Assembly: GCA_023415845.1 (NCBI GenBank)
Contig: JAEZJB010000135.1
Location: 1-18,205 of the forward strand
Source: Chloroflexota bacterium
GTDB taxonomy: Bacteria; Chloroflexota; Chloroflexia; Thermomicrobiales; UBA6265
Length of the DNA: 18,205 nucleotides
Reading direction: 5' to 3'
A program made the position numbers and the translations under genes. Below, in pieces: positions 6,580 through 12,406 of this stretch. The notes under the pieces are model-generated. The model did no database searches. It was given only the letters and a program-made list of their open reading frames with translations, and was not told the origin of the DNA. Within the stretch, counting starts at the first letter, position 1. The number at the start of each line of letters is the position of its first letter.

Positions 6580-7923
6580 ATGTCACACTCTCGTCGCCCG
6601 ACCACCCTGACGCCGCTGGTGCTGCTGCTGGCCAGCGCGTTGTTCGCCAGCATCGGCAACGGGATCGCGGCTGTGGCGCTGCCCTGGCTGGTGCTGGAGC
6701 GGACCGGTTCCGCCGCCAGCGCCTCGTTCGTGGCGGCGGCCGCCTCGATTCCGTTGCTGTTCGCCACGATCGTGACCGGCACGATTGTGGACCGGATTGG
6801 CCGGCGCACCACCGCCGTGCTTTCCGACCTGCTCTCGGGCCTCTCGATCATCGCCATCCCGCTGCTGGACATGACCGTTGGACTCAGCGTGGTGTTGCTG
6901 TCCGCCTGCGCGGCGCTCGGTGCGGTGTTCGATCCGGCGGGAGTGACGGCCCGTGAAACGATGCTCCCGGAAGCAGCGGCGGTTTCCGGCTGGCGGCTGG
7001 ACCGGGTGAATTCGATCTACGAGGCGGTCTACAACGCCTCGTACCTGATCGGGCCGGGCCTCGGCGGCCTGCTGATCGCCACGATTGGCGCGGATACCAC
7101 GTTGTTCGTGACCGGTGCCGGGTTTGCCCTCTCGCTGGCGACGGTGGCCGGGGTGAAGCTCGCCAATGCTGGTCGGCCGGTGCCGGTGATCGATGCCCAG
7201 GGATTCTGGGAGAGTACGCGCGAGGGACTTTCCTTCGTCTGGCGCGATCCAGTGCTGCGGGCGACGGCCCTGCTGTCCACCGCGATCGTCGGGTTGTGGA
7301 TGCCGATTCAGGGCATCATCCTGCCCGCCCACTACACGCGGGCCAACGAGCCCGGGCACCTTGGCTGGGTGCTGATGTCGATCAGTGCCGGTGGCCTGAC
7401 AGGTTCGCTGGCCTACGGGCAGTGGTCCGACCGGTTTGGCCGCCGGGTGTTGATGATCGCCAGCATGGCTGGCTATGCGGTGACCACGCTGGGGATGGCG
7501 TTCCTGCCGCCGATTGTGCCGATGCTATTGCTTGGGTTCGCGATGGGTGTCACCTACGGACCCGAACCGCCGATCGTGAACCATGCGATGCAGACCCGGA
7601 CGCCCGAGCGGCTGCGGGGACGGGTGACGGGGGCGATGTCGTCGTTCGCGTATGCGGCGGGTCCGCTCGGCTACCTGCTGGTTGGTCCGCTGATCGATCA
7701 GCTTGGGTTGCAGGCGGTCTTCTTCATCATCGCCGGACTGGTGGTGCTGCTTGCTGTCGCGACCGTGCTGATCCGCCCGCTCTCCCTGCTGGATGGTCCC
7801 GCACCCTATGGCGAAGAGGGTGCGACGCTGGAACATTCCCCGCTCGATGTTGAAACGCCCTACGTGGCGATGCCGCATATGGTGCTGGAACACCATCCCC
7901 GTGAGGCGGAGAGACACGAGTAA
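6580..7923 (+). CDS. MFS efflux transporter (second copy of the exporter type)
   Basis: Predicted 12-helix MFS exporter of 447 residues. Motif A reads GTIVDRIGRR (67-76) between helices 2 and 3, and FDPAGVTARETMLPE (about 117-131) sits where the first exporter of this window has its DNPARQ signature, so both belong to the same broad efflux group though they are clearly different proteins. A second motif-A loop, 'YGQWSDRFGRR', follows helix 8. The ATG at 6580 is chosen because it directly precedes helix 1 after a short basic tail. The GTG at 6532 would add 16 Arg/Ala-rich residues without a ribosome binding site; no good site precedes 6580 either, so a leaderless message is possible. The C-terminal tail of about 40 hydrophilic residues contains several His. 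Substrate unknown. Confidence 0.85.
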   Translation: MSHSRRPTTLTPLVLLLASALFASIGNGIAAVALPWLVLERTGSAASASFVAAAASIPLLFATIVTGTIVDRIGRRTTAVLSDLLSGLSIIAIPLLDMTVGLSVVLLSACAALGAVFDPAGVTARETMLPEAAAVSGWRLDRVNSIYEAVYNASYLIGPGLGGLLIATIGADTTLFVTGAGFALSLATVAGVKLANAGRPVPVIDAQGFWESTREGLSFVWRDPVLRATALLSTAIVGLWMPIQGIILPAHYTRANEPGHLGWVLMSISAGGLTGSLAYGQWSDRFGRRVLMIASMAGYAVTTLGMAFLPPIVPMLLLGFAMGVTYGPEPPIVNHAMQTRTPERLRGRVTGAMSSFAYAAGPLGYLLVGPLIDQLGLQAVFFIIAGLVVLLAVATVLIRPLSLLDGPAPYGEEGATLEHSPLDVETPYVAMPHMVLEHHPREAERHE

Positions 7924-7940
7924 GAGACGAACTGGAGGCG

Positions 7941-7961
7941 GCCAGCGGCGGCCTCGCTGGT
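7941..7961 (+). terminator. Weak hairpin after the second exporter
   Basis: CCAGCG (7942-7947) pairs with CGCTGG (7955-7960), with a flanking G-T wobble and a seven-base loop, 17 bases past the stop codon. Only two T follow. Position favours a terminator but the stem is short. Confidence 0.35.
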
Positions 7962-8333
7962 TGCACGATTGCCTTGACCCGGTGTTTCGCTCCGCACAAA
8001 TACATTAATTCATTAAATCCGAAATCGCTGATTTGATGGGCTTTTCTGGCCCGATTTCGTGCGAATTCGTGCGACTTCGTGCGGGGTTTCCGCTGGTGCT
8101 GACGATGATTCCGGGGCATGGGACCGCTCCGTGTGCGGCCCGTACATAGCGTACGCATCGAGTGGCTCGAATCTCGCCACGTTACGGCCAATTCGTAACG
8201 AATGGCGTCGGTTCGGTGGTTTGCGACACGGTGTGCTCGACCTACCTGTAAGATTTCGGGCACTCCGTCGTTTCCATGATGTGCACACCGGATTTCGGTC
8301 GATCGATCGACGAGCCAGGGGAGGGGAGGTTCC
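7962..8333. promoter_or_regulatory. Structured leader region upstream of the sigma factor
   Basis: There is no credible gene, but the stretch is unusually rich in structure. TTGACC at 7974-7979 followed after 18 bases by AAATAC is a poor promoter candidate. An AT-rich island covers about 7996-8037, with CATTAA twice at an 8-base interval. CGAAATCG (8020-8027) pairs with CGATTTCG (8052-8059) around an inner GGGC/GCCC hairpin. TTCGTGCG occurs three times at 10-base spacing (8056-8083). CGTAC/GTACG arms lie at 8141-8155 and CGTTACG/CGTAACG arms at 8180-8200. A 14-base perfect palindrome, GTCGATCGATCGAC, ends at 8311 just before the sigma-factor ribosome binding site. Several of these are plausible regulator sites; none can be assigned to a protein. 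Confidence 0.4.
8056..8083. repeat. Three tandem TTCGTGCG boxes, one per helical turn
   Basis: TTCGTGCG is repeated exactly at 8056-8063, 8066-8073 and 8076-8083, separated by AA and AC. The 10-base period places all three on the same face of the helix, as expected for cooperative binding of a regulator, although it could also be a short slippage repeat. Confidence 0.6.
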
Positions 8334-8930
8334 GTGGCGCCAGCCGAGCAGACGAACCGACCAGCCCTGTTGGCGGACGAACGGGCGCGGATTGCCGCTG
8401 CCCAGCACGACGCGAGGGCGTTCGCCCCGCTCTACGAAGCCTATGCCGATCTCGTCTGGCGTTATGCCATGCGGCGGCTTGGCGACGCCGAGCGGGCGAG
8501 TGACGTCACCAGCATTACCTTCACCCGGGCGCTGGCGGCGTTGCCGACCTTTACGCCGCGGGACGCGCCAGGCGAAAGCGGGTTCCGCTCATGGCTGATG
8601 ACGATTGCCCGCAACGTCACCATCGACGAGGTGCGCGGCAGGAGACCTGCGATGTCGCTGACCGACCCGGCCTGGCGAGACCGAGTGGCCGATCACCGGC
8701 CGTCGCCGGAGATCCAGGCGATAGCCGCCGACGAGCGGCGCCGGATGACAGACGCCATTGGCAGGTTACCGGAGACCCAGCGGCAGATCGTCGAGATGCG
8801 ACTGGCGGGGCACACGGCGGCGGAGATCGTGGACCGATTGCAGATGAGCGTCTCCGCCGTCAATACCGCGCATTTCCGGGCGATGGGTCGCCTGCGTGAC
8901 CTGCTGGCCGCCGAGGAGGAGTTCCGATGA
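8334..8930 (+). CDS. ECF-type RNA polymerase sigma factor
   Basis: Sigma-70 family protein of 198 residues with the two-domain ECF layout. Region 2 covers about residues 28-105: 'FAPLYEAYADLVWRYAMRRL', then the -10 recognition helix around 'ITFTRALAAL' and 'GFRSWLMTIARNVTIDEVR'. Region 4 covers about 138-192: 'AIGRLPETQRQIVEMRL' followed by the helix-turn-helix 'TAAEIVDRLQMSVSAVNTAH'. The intervening segment is Arg/Asp-rich and there is no long C-terminal extension. Translation starts at GTG 8334, six bases or so after a GGGGAGG ribosome binding site. The stop overlaps the next gene as ATGA, so the two are translationally coupled, as is usual for a sigma factor with its anti-sigma protein. 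It probably directs an envelope or stress regulon; its target promoters cannot be deduced here. Confidence 0.88.
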   Translation: MAPAEQTNRPALLADERARIAAAQHDARAFAPLYEAYADLVWRYAMRRLGDAERASDVTSITFTRALAALPTFTPRDAPGESGFRSWLMTIARNVTIDEVRGRRPAMSLTDPAWRDRVADHRPSPEIQAIAADERRRMTDAIGRLPETQRQIVEMRLAGHTAAEIVDRLQMSVSAVNTAHFRAMGRLRDLLAAEEEFR

Positions 8931-9952
8931 CATCCGACGAGCAACACCAGGCGGACCGGCTCGGTGCCTACGCCGATGCCTGGCTCGAAGGCCGCATTGG
9001 TAAACCTGAATCCGCCGAGGAGGCGACCTTCGCCCGCCTGCAGCGCGTGCTGGGGACCAACCTGGCCCGTTCGTGGACCGAGCCCCGGACAATTGAGGAG
9101 GAGCACCCGATGACGGCTACCATCTCCGTTCCATTCACCCCTGCTGCAACACGGCCGCGTTCACCAGCGATGGTGGCCCTGGCTCGCTGGCAGCCAGCGA
9201 TTTCGTTCGCGATCATGCTGGTGCTAATCGGTGGTTTGCTGGGCATCGCCTGGGATCGGCAGATGCGGAATCCGGACCCCAGTCCCGTCATGTTGTCCGC
9301 CCTGCAGGATGATGCGACGCCCTCCGTCGACGGCTGCAATCCACCACCCGCATCGGCGGCGGATGACGAATTGCTGGCCGCATCCCTCTCCGACTGGCCA
9401 GCCCCGGTCTACTTTGCCCGGCATTACGCCGACGAACAGACGGCCGAGGACGTGCGTGCGGCGTTCACCTCGTACCTGCGCTGCCTGGACGCGGGTGGGT
9501 TTGTTGCCGAGGATGGCCAGGCACTATCGCCGGAGGTTCTGGCGTATTTCTCGCCGCGGATGCGCTACCTGGCACTCTACGACGACCTGACCCCTGAGCA
9601 GCAGTCGGAGATCGATACGTTCTCGTGCCGGCCAAAGGAAGAAGAGGCGCTGAGCAATTTCCCGATCCTGGTGAACAACCAGTTCCTCCCGGTCTCGATG
9701 GATGGGGACCGTTACAGCTACTACGACAGCCTGCCGGTGTATCTGCTGGGTGATGGACGATTTGGGATGGCGATGGGGACGATTACAACCGAGTCCCTGC
9801 GCAATCCAGCCGAGCCGGTTGGGCGTGATTCGCTCGGGATCGTCACCTTCGTAGGGCAGGATGGCCACTTCTATATCGACGAGTCGTTCGCGGTGGTCTC
9901 GACGGATTCGTCGTTGTATTCGTACGGTCAAATGCGGGGCGACTGCGACTGA
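8927..9952 (+). CDS. Single-pass membrane protein, probable anti-sigma factor
   Basis: Protein of 341 residues with a hydrophilic N-terminus (1-90), one membrane helix (about 91-109, 'AISFAIMLVLIGGLLGIAW') and an extracytoplasmic part of about 230 residues. Overlap with the sigma-factor stop and the topology identify it as the probable membrane anti-sigma factor that would hold the sigma factor at the membrane until a signal is sensed. The N-terminal helices ('ADRLGAYADAWLEG', 'ATFARLQRVLG') could be the sigma-binding domain, but no zinc-binding HxxxCxxC motif is present, so it is not a ZAS-type anti-sigma. The outer segment around residues 170-215 ('AAFTSYLRCLDAGGF', 'YFSPRMRYLALYDD') is reminiscent of NTF2-like domains; this is weak. 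It has cysteines at 137, 186, 234 and 340. Only the role by context is reasonably safe. Confidence 0.65.
   Translation: MTSDEQHQADRLGAYADAWLEGRIGKPESAEEATFARLQRVLGTNLARSWTEPRTIEEEHPMTATISVPFTPAATRPRSPAMVALARWQPAISFAIMLVLIGGLLGIAWDRQMRNPDPSPVMLSALQDDATPSVDGCNPPPASAADDELLAASLSDWPAPVYFARHYADEQTAEDVRAAFTSYLRCLDAGGFVAEDGQALSPEVLAYFSPRMRYLALYDDLTPEQQSEIDTFSCRPKEEEALSNFPILVNNQFLPVSMDGDRYSYYDSLPVYLLGDGRFGMAMGTITTESLRNPAEPVGRDSLGIVTFVGQDGHFYIDESFAVVSTDSSLYSYGQMRGDCD
9095..9103 (+). promoter_or_regulatory. Shine-Dalgarno-like GAGGAGGAG inside the anti-sigma gene
   Basis: GAGGAGGAG at 9095-9103 stands six bases before an in-frame ATG (9110, residue 62). It is better than most true ribosome binding sites in this window. 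Initiation here would yield a 280-residue form keeping the membrane helix and outer domain but lacking most of the cytoplasmic part. It may also simply be three Glu codons in a row. Confidence 0.35.
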
Positions 9953-10053
9953 CGAGCGGAGAGGAAGCCCACACGCCAGCCGATGCGCGAATGGCTAGAT
10001 AGTGGGTGGCGGCTGGCTGGGACTTCCCTACCGATTCAAGCGAGAGACTTCCA

Positions 10054-10092
10054 GAGCCGGGCCGCGGTGGATGATCCATCGTGGCCCGGTTC
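10054..10092. terminator. Long 18-bp hairpin downstream of the anti-sigma gene
   Basis: Bases 10054-10071 pair with 10075-10092 through 18 consecutive pairs (three of them G-T wobbles) around a TGA loop, with CCGGGCC/GGCCCGG at the heart of the stem. It is about 100 bases past the anti-sigma stop. The sequence after it (GTGCTTTCC) has only a short T-run, so it may be a terminator or a structured RNA end. Confidence 0.55.
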
Positions 10093-10160
10093 GTGCTTTC
10101 CGGGATAGAGCGGGCGGACAGCAGCGGGCTCAATTTTCGAGCGATTTGAGACCTGGCAGC

Positions 10161-10217
10161 GCGGACGACAGCCGCTTCGATGGGGCAGGCAAGCGGGCAG
10201 GGCGGACGACAGCCGCT
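10161..10217. repeat. Direct repeat of GCGGACGACAGCCGCT
   Basis: The 16-base sequence occurs exactly at 10161-10176 and 10202-10217. Each copy has self-complementary GCGG/CCGC ends and could form a small hairpin. A degenerate relative (GGCGGACAGCAGCGGGCT) starts near 10112. The second copy is followed by GGCTCAGGATGACGGGG, which resembles part of the interspersed repeat at 10356-10393. Confidence 0.6.
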
Positions 10218-10355
10218 CCATTGGCTCAGGATGACGGGGTATTGGGGTGGGCGTGAGTGGCAGGTGGGAAAACGGGGATCGGTAAGTCCGCAATGAGGCA
10301 AGCAGGTGCGGTGTGGGAGCAGGGATCGGCCTGGCGGCCGATGCGCTTCGCGCGG

Positions 10356-10393
10356 GGATTCTTCGACTCCGCTGCGCTCCGCTCAGAATGACG
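10356..10393. repeat. Interspersed 'GGATTCTTCG...CAGAATGACG' repeat
   Basis: A 38-base element with ATTCT/AGAAT ends and an internal duplicated CTCCGCT. From memory, sequences of this kind (read in reverse as CATTCTGAGCGGAGTCGAAG) recur in intergenic regions of many Chloroflexota and other high-GC genomes. In this window there is one full copy and one partial relative near 10224-10240. Its function is unknown. Confidence 0.55.
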
Positions 10394-10611
10394 ATCAGGG
10401 GGTAGTCAGGCAGGAGCAGTTTGTTGCCGGCTGGAGCGTCAGGCGAATGGGGATGCCGGTGGAGGTGGTGTGTGGACAGTTGAAGTCCTGTATCGACGCG
10501 ACGATGTCCTGGTGAACGCCTTGCACGGCATTTCTGCTGCCAACTTCCAGCCTGGTTCGCTTGAGCTTGCGGCTTATGCGTGTGATGTCATCGAGAGCGG
10601 GAGCGCAGGCT

Positions 10612-10642
10612 GCCCCAGAGAGCCGTCATCCGGTTCTGGGGC
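10612..10642. terminator. Hairpin downstream of the TetR gene
   Basis: GCCCCAGA (10612-10619) pairs with TCTGGGGC (10635-10642), and CCG/CGG pairs inside (10623-10625 with 10631-10633). It lies about 100 bases beyond the stop of the minus-strand regulator and could end its transcript. No U-tract is present. Confidence 0.4.
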
Positions 10643-10741
10643 CAGGCAGGACTGATCTTGATCAGGGTGTTGGTTTCAGGGTTGCCTTTGCGGCTTTGCT
10701 TGCGGGGAGCTTGCGGAGGGCTCGATTCGGCGGCCTTCGGG

Positions 10742-11347
10742 TCACGGTTTCAATGCGCGGTGGGTCGCTCGCTCGGCTTCGTCGATGATCGCCTGGACCT
10801 GTGATGGCGGAGGATCGGAGATCAGCTGCAGGGCGATCCCGCGGAGCAGGCCGAGCAGGTACACGGCCATCGCCTCGGGATCAGCGTCGGGTCGGACCGA
10901 GTCATCGGTGATGCCCTGGCGAACTTTCTCCGCAAGCAGGTGGCGGAAGCGGGCGTCCTGCTCGGCATAGAGGGGAGTCAGGACCGGATCGGCGGCAATC
11001 GCCTCGCCCCACATCTTGAGAAATGCCCGGGACGCGGGTTGCTGGTTGGCGACGTTTGCCAGGTAGGCTCGCACCATATCCGCCAGCCACGTTCCTGCGG
11101 GGCCACCAGGTTTGGGGAGCGTGAACACCTGGGCATCGCGCATGACCGCGCGAAGCAGGTTCTCGCGGTTACCGAAATGATGGGAGACGATGCCACGGCT
11201 GTATCCCGCGGCCTCACCAACCTTTGCCAGGGTGAGGGCGTGTGATCCCTGCTCGGCAATCAGCGTCGTCGCGGCGGCGATCACCTTGCGTTCGGTGTGC
11301 TCGCGTCGTTCCTGCTGGGTGCGACGAGCCGGGGGTTGTTCGGGCAT
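10742..11347 (-). CDS. TetR/AcrR-family transcriptional regulator
   Basis: Protein of 201 residues, typical TetR length. The N-terminal DNA-binding domain (about 17-66) has 'TERKVIAAATTLIAEQGSHA' followed by the helix-turn-helix 'TLAKVGEAAGYSRGIVSHHF' and 'GNRENLLRAVM'. The C-terminal ligand domain (about 80-195) has the 'AVYLLGLLRGIALQLISDP' helix typical of this family's dimer interface. ATG at 11347 is preceded only by a weak GGACAG. It is divergent from the alpha/beta hydrolase, and the inverted repeat over the hydrolase promoter is its most likely operator. By family knowledge it would be a ligand-released repressor of its neighbour and possibly of itself; the ligand may be the hydrolase substrate or product, which is inference. 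Confidence 0.9.
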   Translation of the reverse strand: MPEQPPARRTQQERREHTERKVIAAATTLIAEQGSHALTLAKVGEAAGYSRGIVSHHFGNRENLLRAVMRDAQVFTLPKPGGPAGTWLADMVRAYLANVANQQPASRAFLKMWGEAIAADPVLTPLYAEQDARFRHLLAEKVRQGITDDSVRPDADPEAMAVYLLGLLRGIALQLISDPPPSQVQAIIDEAERATHRALKP

Positions 11348-11405
11348 GGGGCCTGTCCAGAGTGCGCGTCAACAACGGGTTTGGGTAAAGCGGATCGATC
11401 ACTGT

Positions 11406-11448
11406 GCCTGCAGACTGGAACGCTTCCACGCGTGCGAGACCTGCAGGC
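11406..11448. promoter_or_regulatory. Nested inverted repeats upstream of the TetR gene
   Basis: GCCTGCAG (11406-11413) and CTGCAGGC (11441-11448) are perfect inverted arms enclosing a second perfect pair, TGGAA-CGC-TTCCA (11416-11428). They lie 59-101 bases upstream of the TetR start in the divergent region and could be a second operator or a hairpin in the TetR leader. Confidence 0.35.
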
Positions 11449-11462
11449 CATTCACGTGGGGA

Positions 11463-11516
11463 TTGTACTTTCCCTCCCTTTGTGAGATTATACTTGCGTG
11501 TTGTTCAACAAGTATA
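11463..11516 (+). promoter_or_regulatory. Hydrolase promoter with overlapping TetR-type operator
   Basis: TATACTTG (11489-11496) and CAAGTATA (11509-11516) form perfect 8-base arms around a 12-base spacer, 28 bases in all, the size and symmetry of many TetR-family operators. The left arm contains TATACT, a near-consensus -10, and TTGTAC at 11463-11468 is a possible -35 (20-base spacing to TATACT, or 17 to the weaker GATTAT at 11486). A repressor bound here would cover the -10 and start point. The hydrolase ATG follows 14 bases after the operator, with GAGAGG (11518-11523) as ribosome binding site. Confidence 0.65.
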
Positions 11517-11530
11517 TGAGAGGTTTCGTC

Positions 11531-12295
11531 ATGCCGCTCACTCCGCTCGTTCTCGTTCACGGCAATCCCGAGTCCGCAGTCATCTGGGGACCACTGATCA
11601 GGGAACTCGACCGCGGTGACGTGATCACGCTGTCACCGCCCGGGTTTGGCGTGCCGGTGCCGTCCGGCTTCGACCCGTCGCTGCCCAGCTATCTCGACTG
11701 GCTCGCGTCACAGCTGGAGCTGTTTCGCACTCCAGTGGATCTGGTGGGACATGACTGGGGTGGGATTCACGTCGCGGTGCTGGCGATGAGCCGGCCGGAC
11801 CTGATTCGCAGCTGGGCTTCCGATGCGCTCGGCGTCTTTGCGCCTGACTATGCCTGGCATGCCCGGGCGCAGGTGTGGCAAACGGAAGGGGCGGGGGAGG
11901 AATCGGTGAACCAGCTATGGGGTGGCAACCTGGAGCAGCGGCTCGCGGTGGCATCGTCGCTCGGGATGACCGGACGCATGGCCGAGCGGGTAGCGGCCGG
12001 GATGGACCCCGAGATGGGACGCACCGTGCTCAGGTTGCTGCGGTCGGTGCGGCAGCCGGTGATGGCCGAGGCCGGGCAGCAATTGGCGAACGCCACGCAG
12101 CGGCCGGGCCTCGCGCTGATTGCCGTGGACGACGTCAGCCGGGCGAGCGGGACGATCGAGCAGCACGAGTGGGCTGCTCGGGAGTCTGGCGCAAAGGTGG
12201 CGCATCTCGAGGGCGTGGGGCATTGGTGGCCAGAAGAAACACCCGCACCAGTTGCCGAGGCGCTGAAGCGTTTCTGGGCAGACCTTGAGATCTAG
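11531..12295 (+). CDS. Alpha/beta hydrolase with Asp nucleophile (dehalogenase/epoxide-hydrolase-like)
   Basis: Soluble alpha/beta hydrolase of 254 residues. HGNP at 10-13 forms the oxyanion region. The nucleophile elbow reads GHDWGG (73-78), so the nucleophile is Asp75 rather than Ser, as in haloalkane dehalogenases, epoxide hydrolases and fluoroacetate dehalogenases. Asp200/Asp201 after strand 7 ('LIAVDD') and His231 ('GVGHWW') complete a triad. Asn12 and Trp76 coincide with the halide-binding Asn and Trp of haloalkane dehalogenases, but the protein is shorter than those (usually near 290-310) with a small cap, and epoxide hydrolases share the HDWG elbow, so substrate is open. The ATG at 11531 is chosen for its GAGAGG site; ATG 11516 and GTG 11498 lie inside the operator. 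Probably controlled by the divergent TetR protein. Confidence 0.85.
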   Translation: MPLTPLVLVHGNPESAVIWGPLIRELDRGDVITLSPPGFGVPVPSGFDPSLPSYLDWLASQLELFRTPVDLVGHDWGGIHVAVLAMSRPDLIRSWASDALGVFAPDYAWHARAQVWQTEGAGEESVNQLWGGNLEQRLAVASSLGMTGRMAERVAAGMDPEMGRTVLRLLRSVRQPVMAEAGQQLANATQRPGLALIAVDDVSRASGTIEQHEWAARESGAKVAHLEGVGHWWPEETPAPVAEALKRFWADLEI

Positions 12296-12297
12296 CT

Positions 12298-12335
12298 GGC
12301 GGAGGTGGTGCCCGCTCGTGGTCATCACCTCCGCC
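12298..12335. terminator. Strong bidirectional hairpin between hydrolase and SDR genes
   Basis: GGCGGAGGTG (12298-12307) pairs perfectly with CACCTCCGCC (12326-12335) and pairing continues inward to give 13 bp with one wobble and a 12-base loop. It begins two bases after the hydrolase stop and ends 71 bases before the stop of the convergent SDR gene. Confidence 0.7.
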
Positions 12336-12406
12336 TGGTGTCGTCCGGATTCCGGCAGGACCGGCGTCTGCCTGCAGGTGTGCGCGATCGGTGGCGGATT
12401 GCAGTC

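Larger units (their letters stand above)
9953..10741. other. Gene-poor 789-base region between convergent units
   Basis: No supported gene. It holds inverted arms GCCAGCCG/CGGCTGGC (9975-9982 and 10010-10017), a long hairpin (10054-10092), a duplicated GCGGACGACAGCCGCT, an interspersed repeat (10356-10393) and a hairpin (10612-10642). The only ORF with a ribosome-binding-like GGAGG is a GTG start at 10470 giving 61 residues to 10655. It resembles no family I know, its third-position GC is mixed, and its 3' end overlaps the hairpin at 10612-10642. I would not call it a gene without conservation. Confidence 0.5.

Noticed and set aside
8161..8180. GTGGC-TCGAAT-GCCAC resembling a tRNA T-arm
   Set aside because: The loop has nine rather than seven bases and no acceptor, D or anticodon arm could be built around it.
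10356..10393. CRISPR repeat or IS end
   Set aside because: Only one full copy in the window, no regular spacers, no Cas gene or transposase nearby.
10470..10655. 61-codon ORF with GTG start and nearby GGAGG
   Set aside because: No family resemblance, mixed third-position GC, overlap with a hairpin and lying in a repeat-rich spacer; conservation would be needed to call it.
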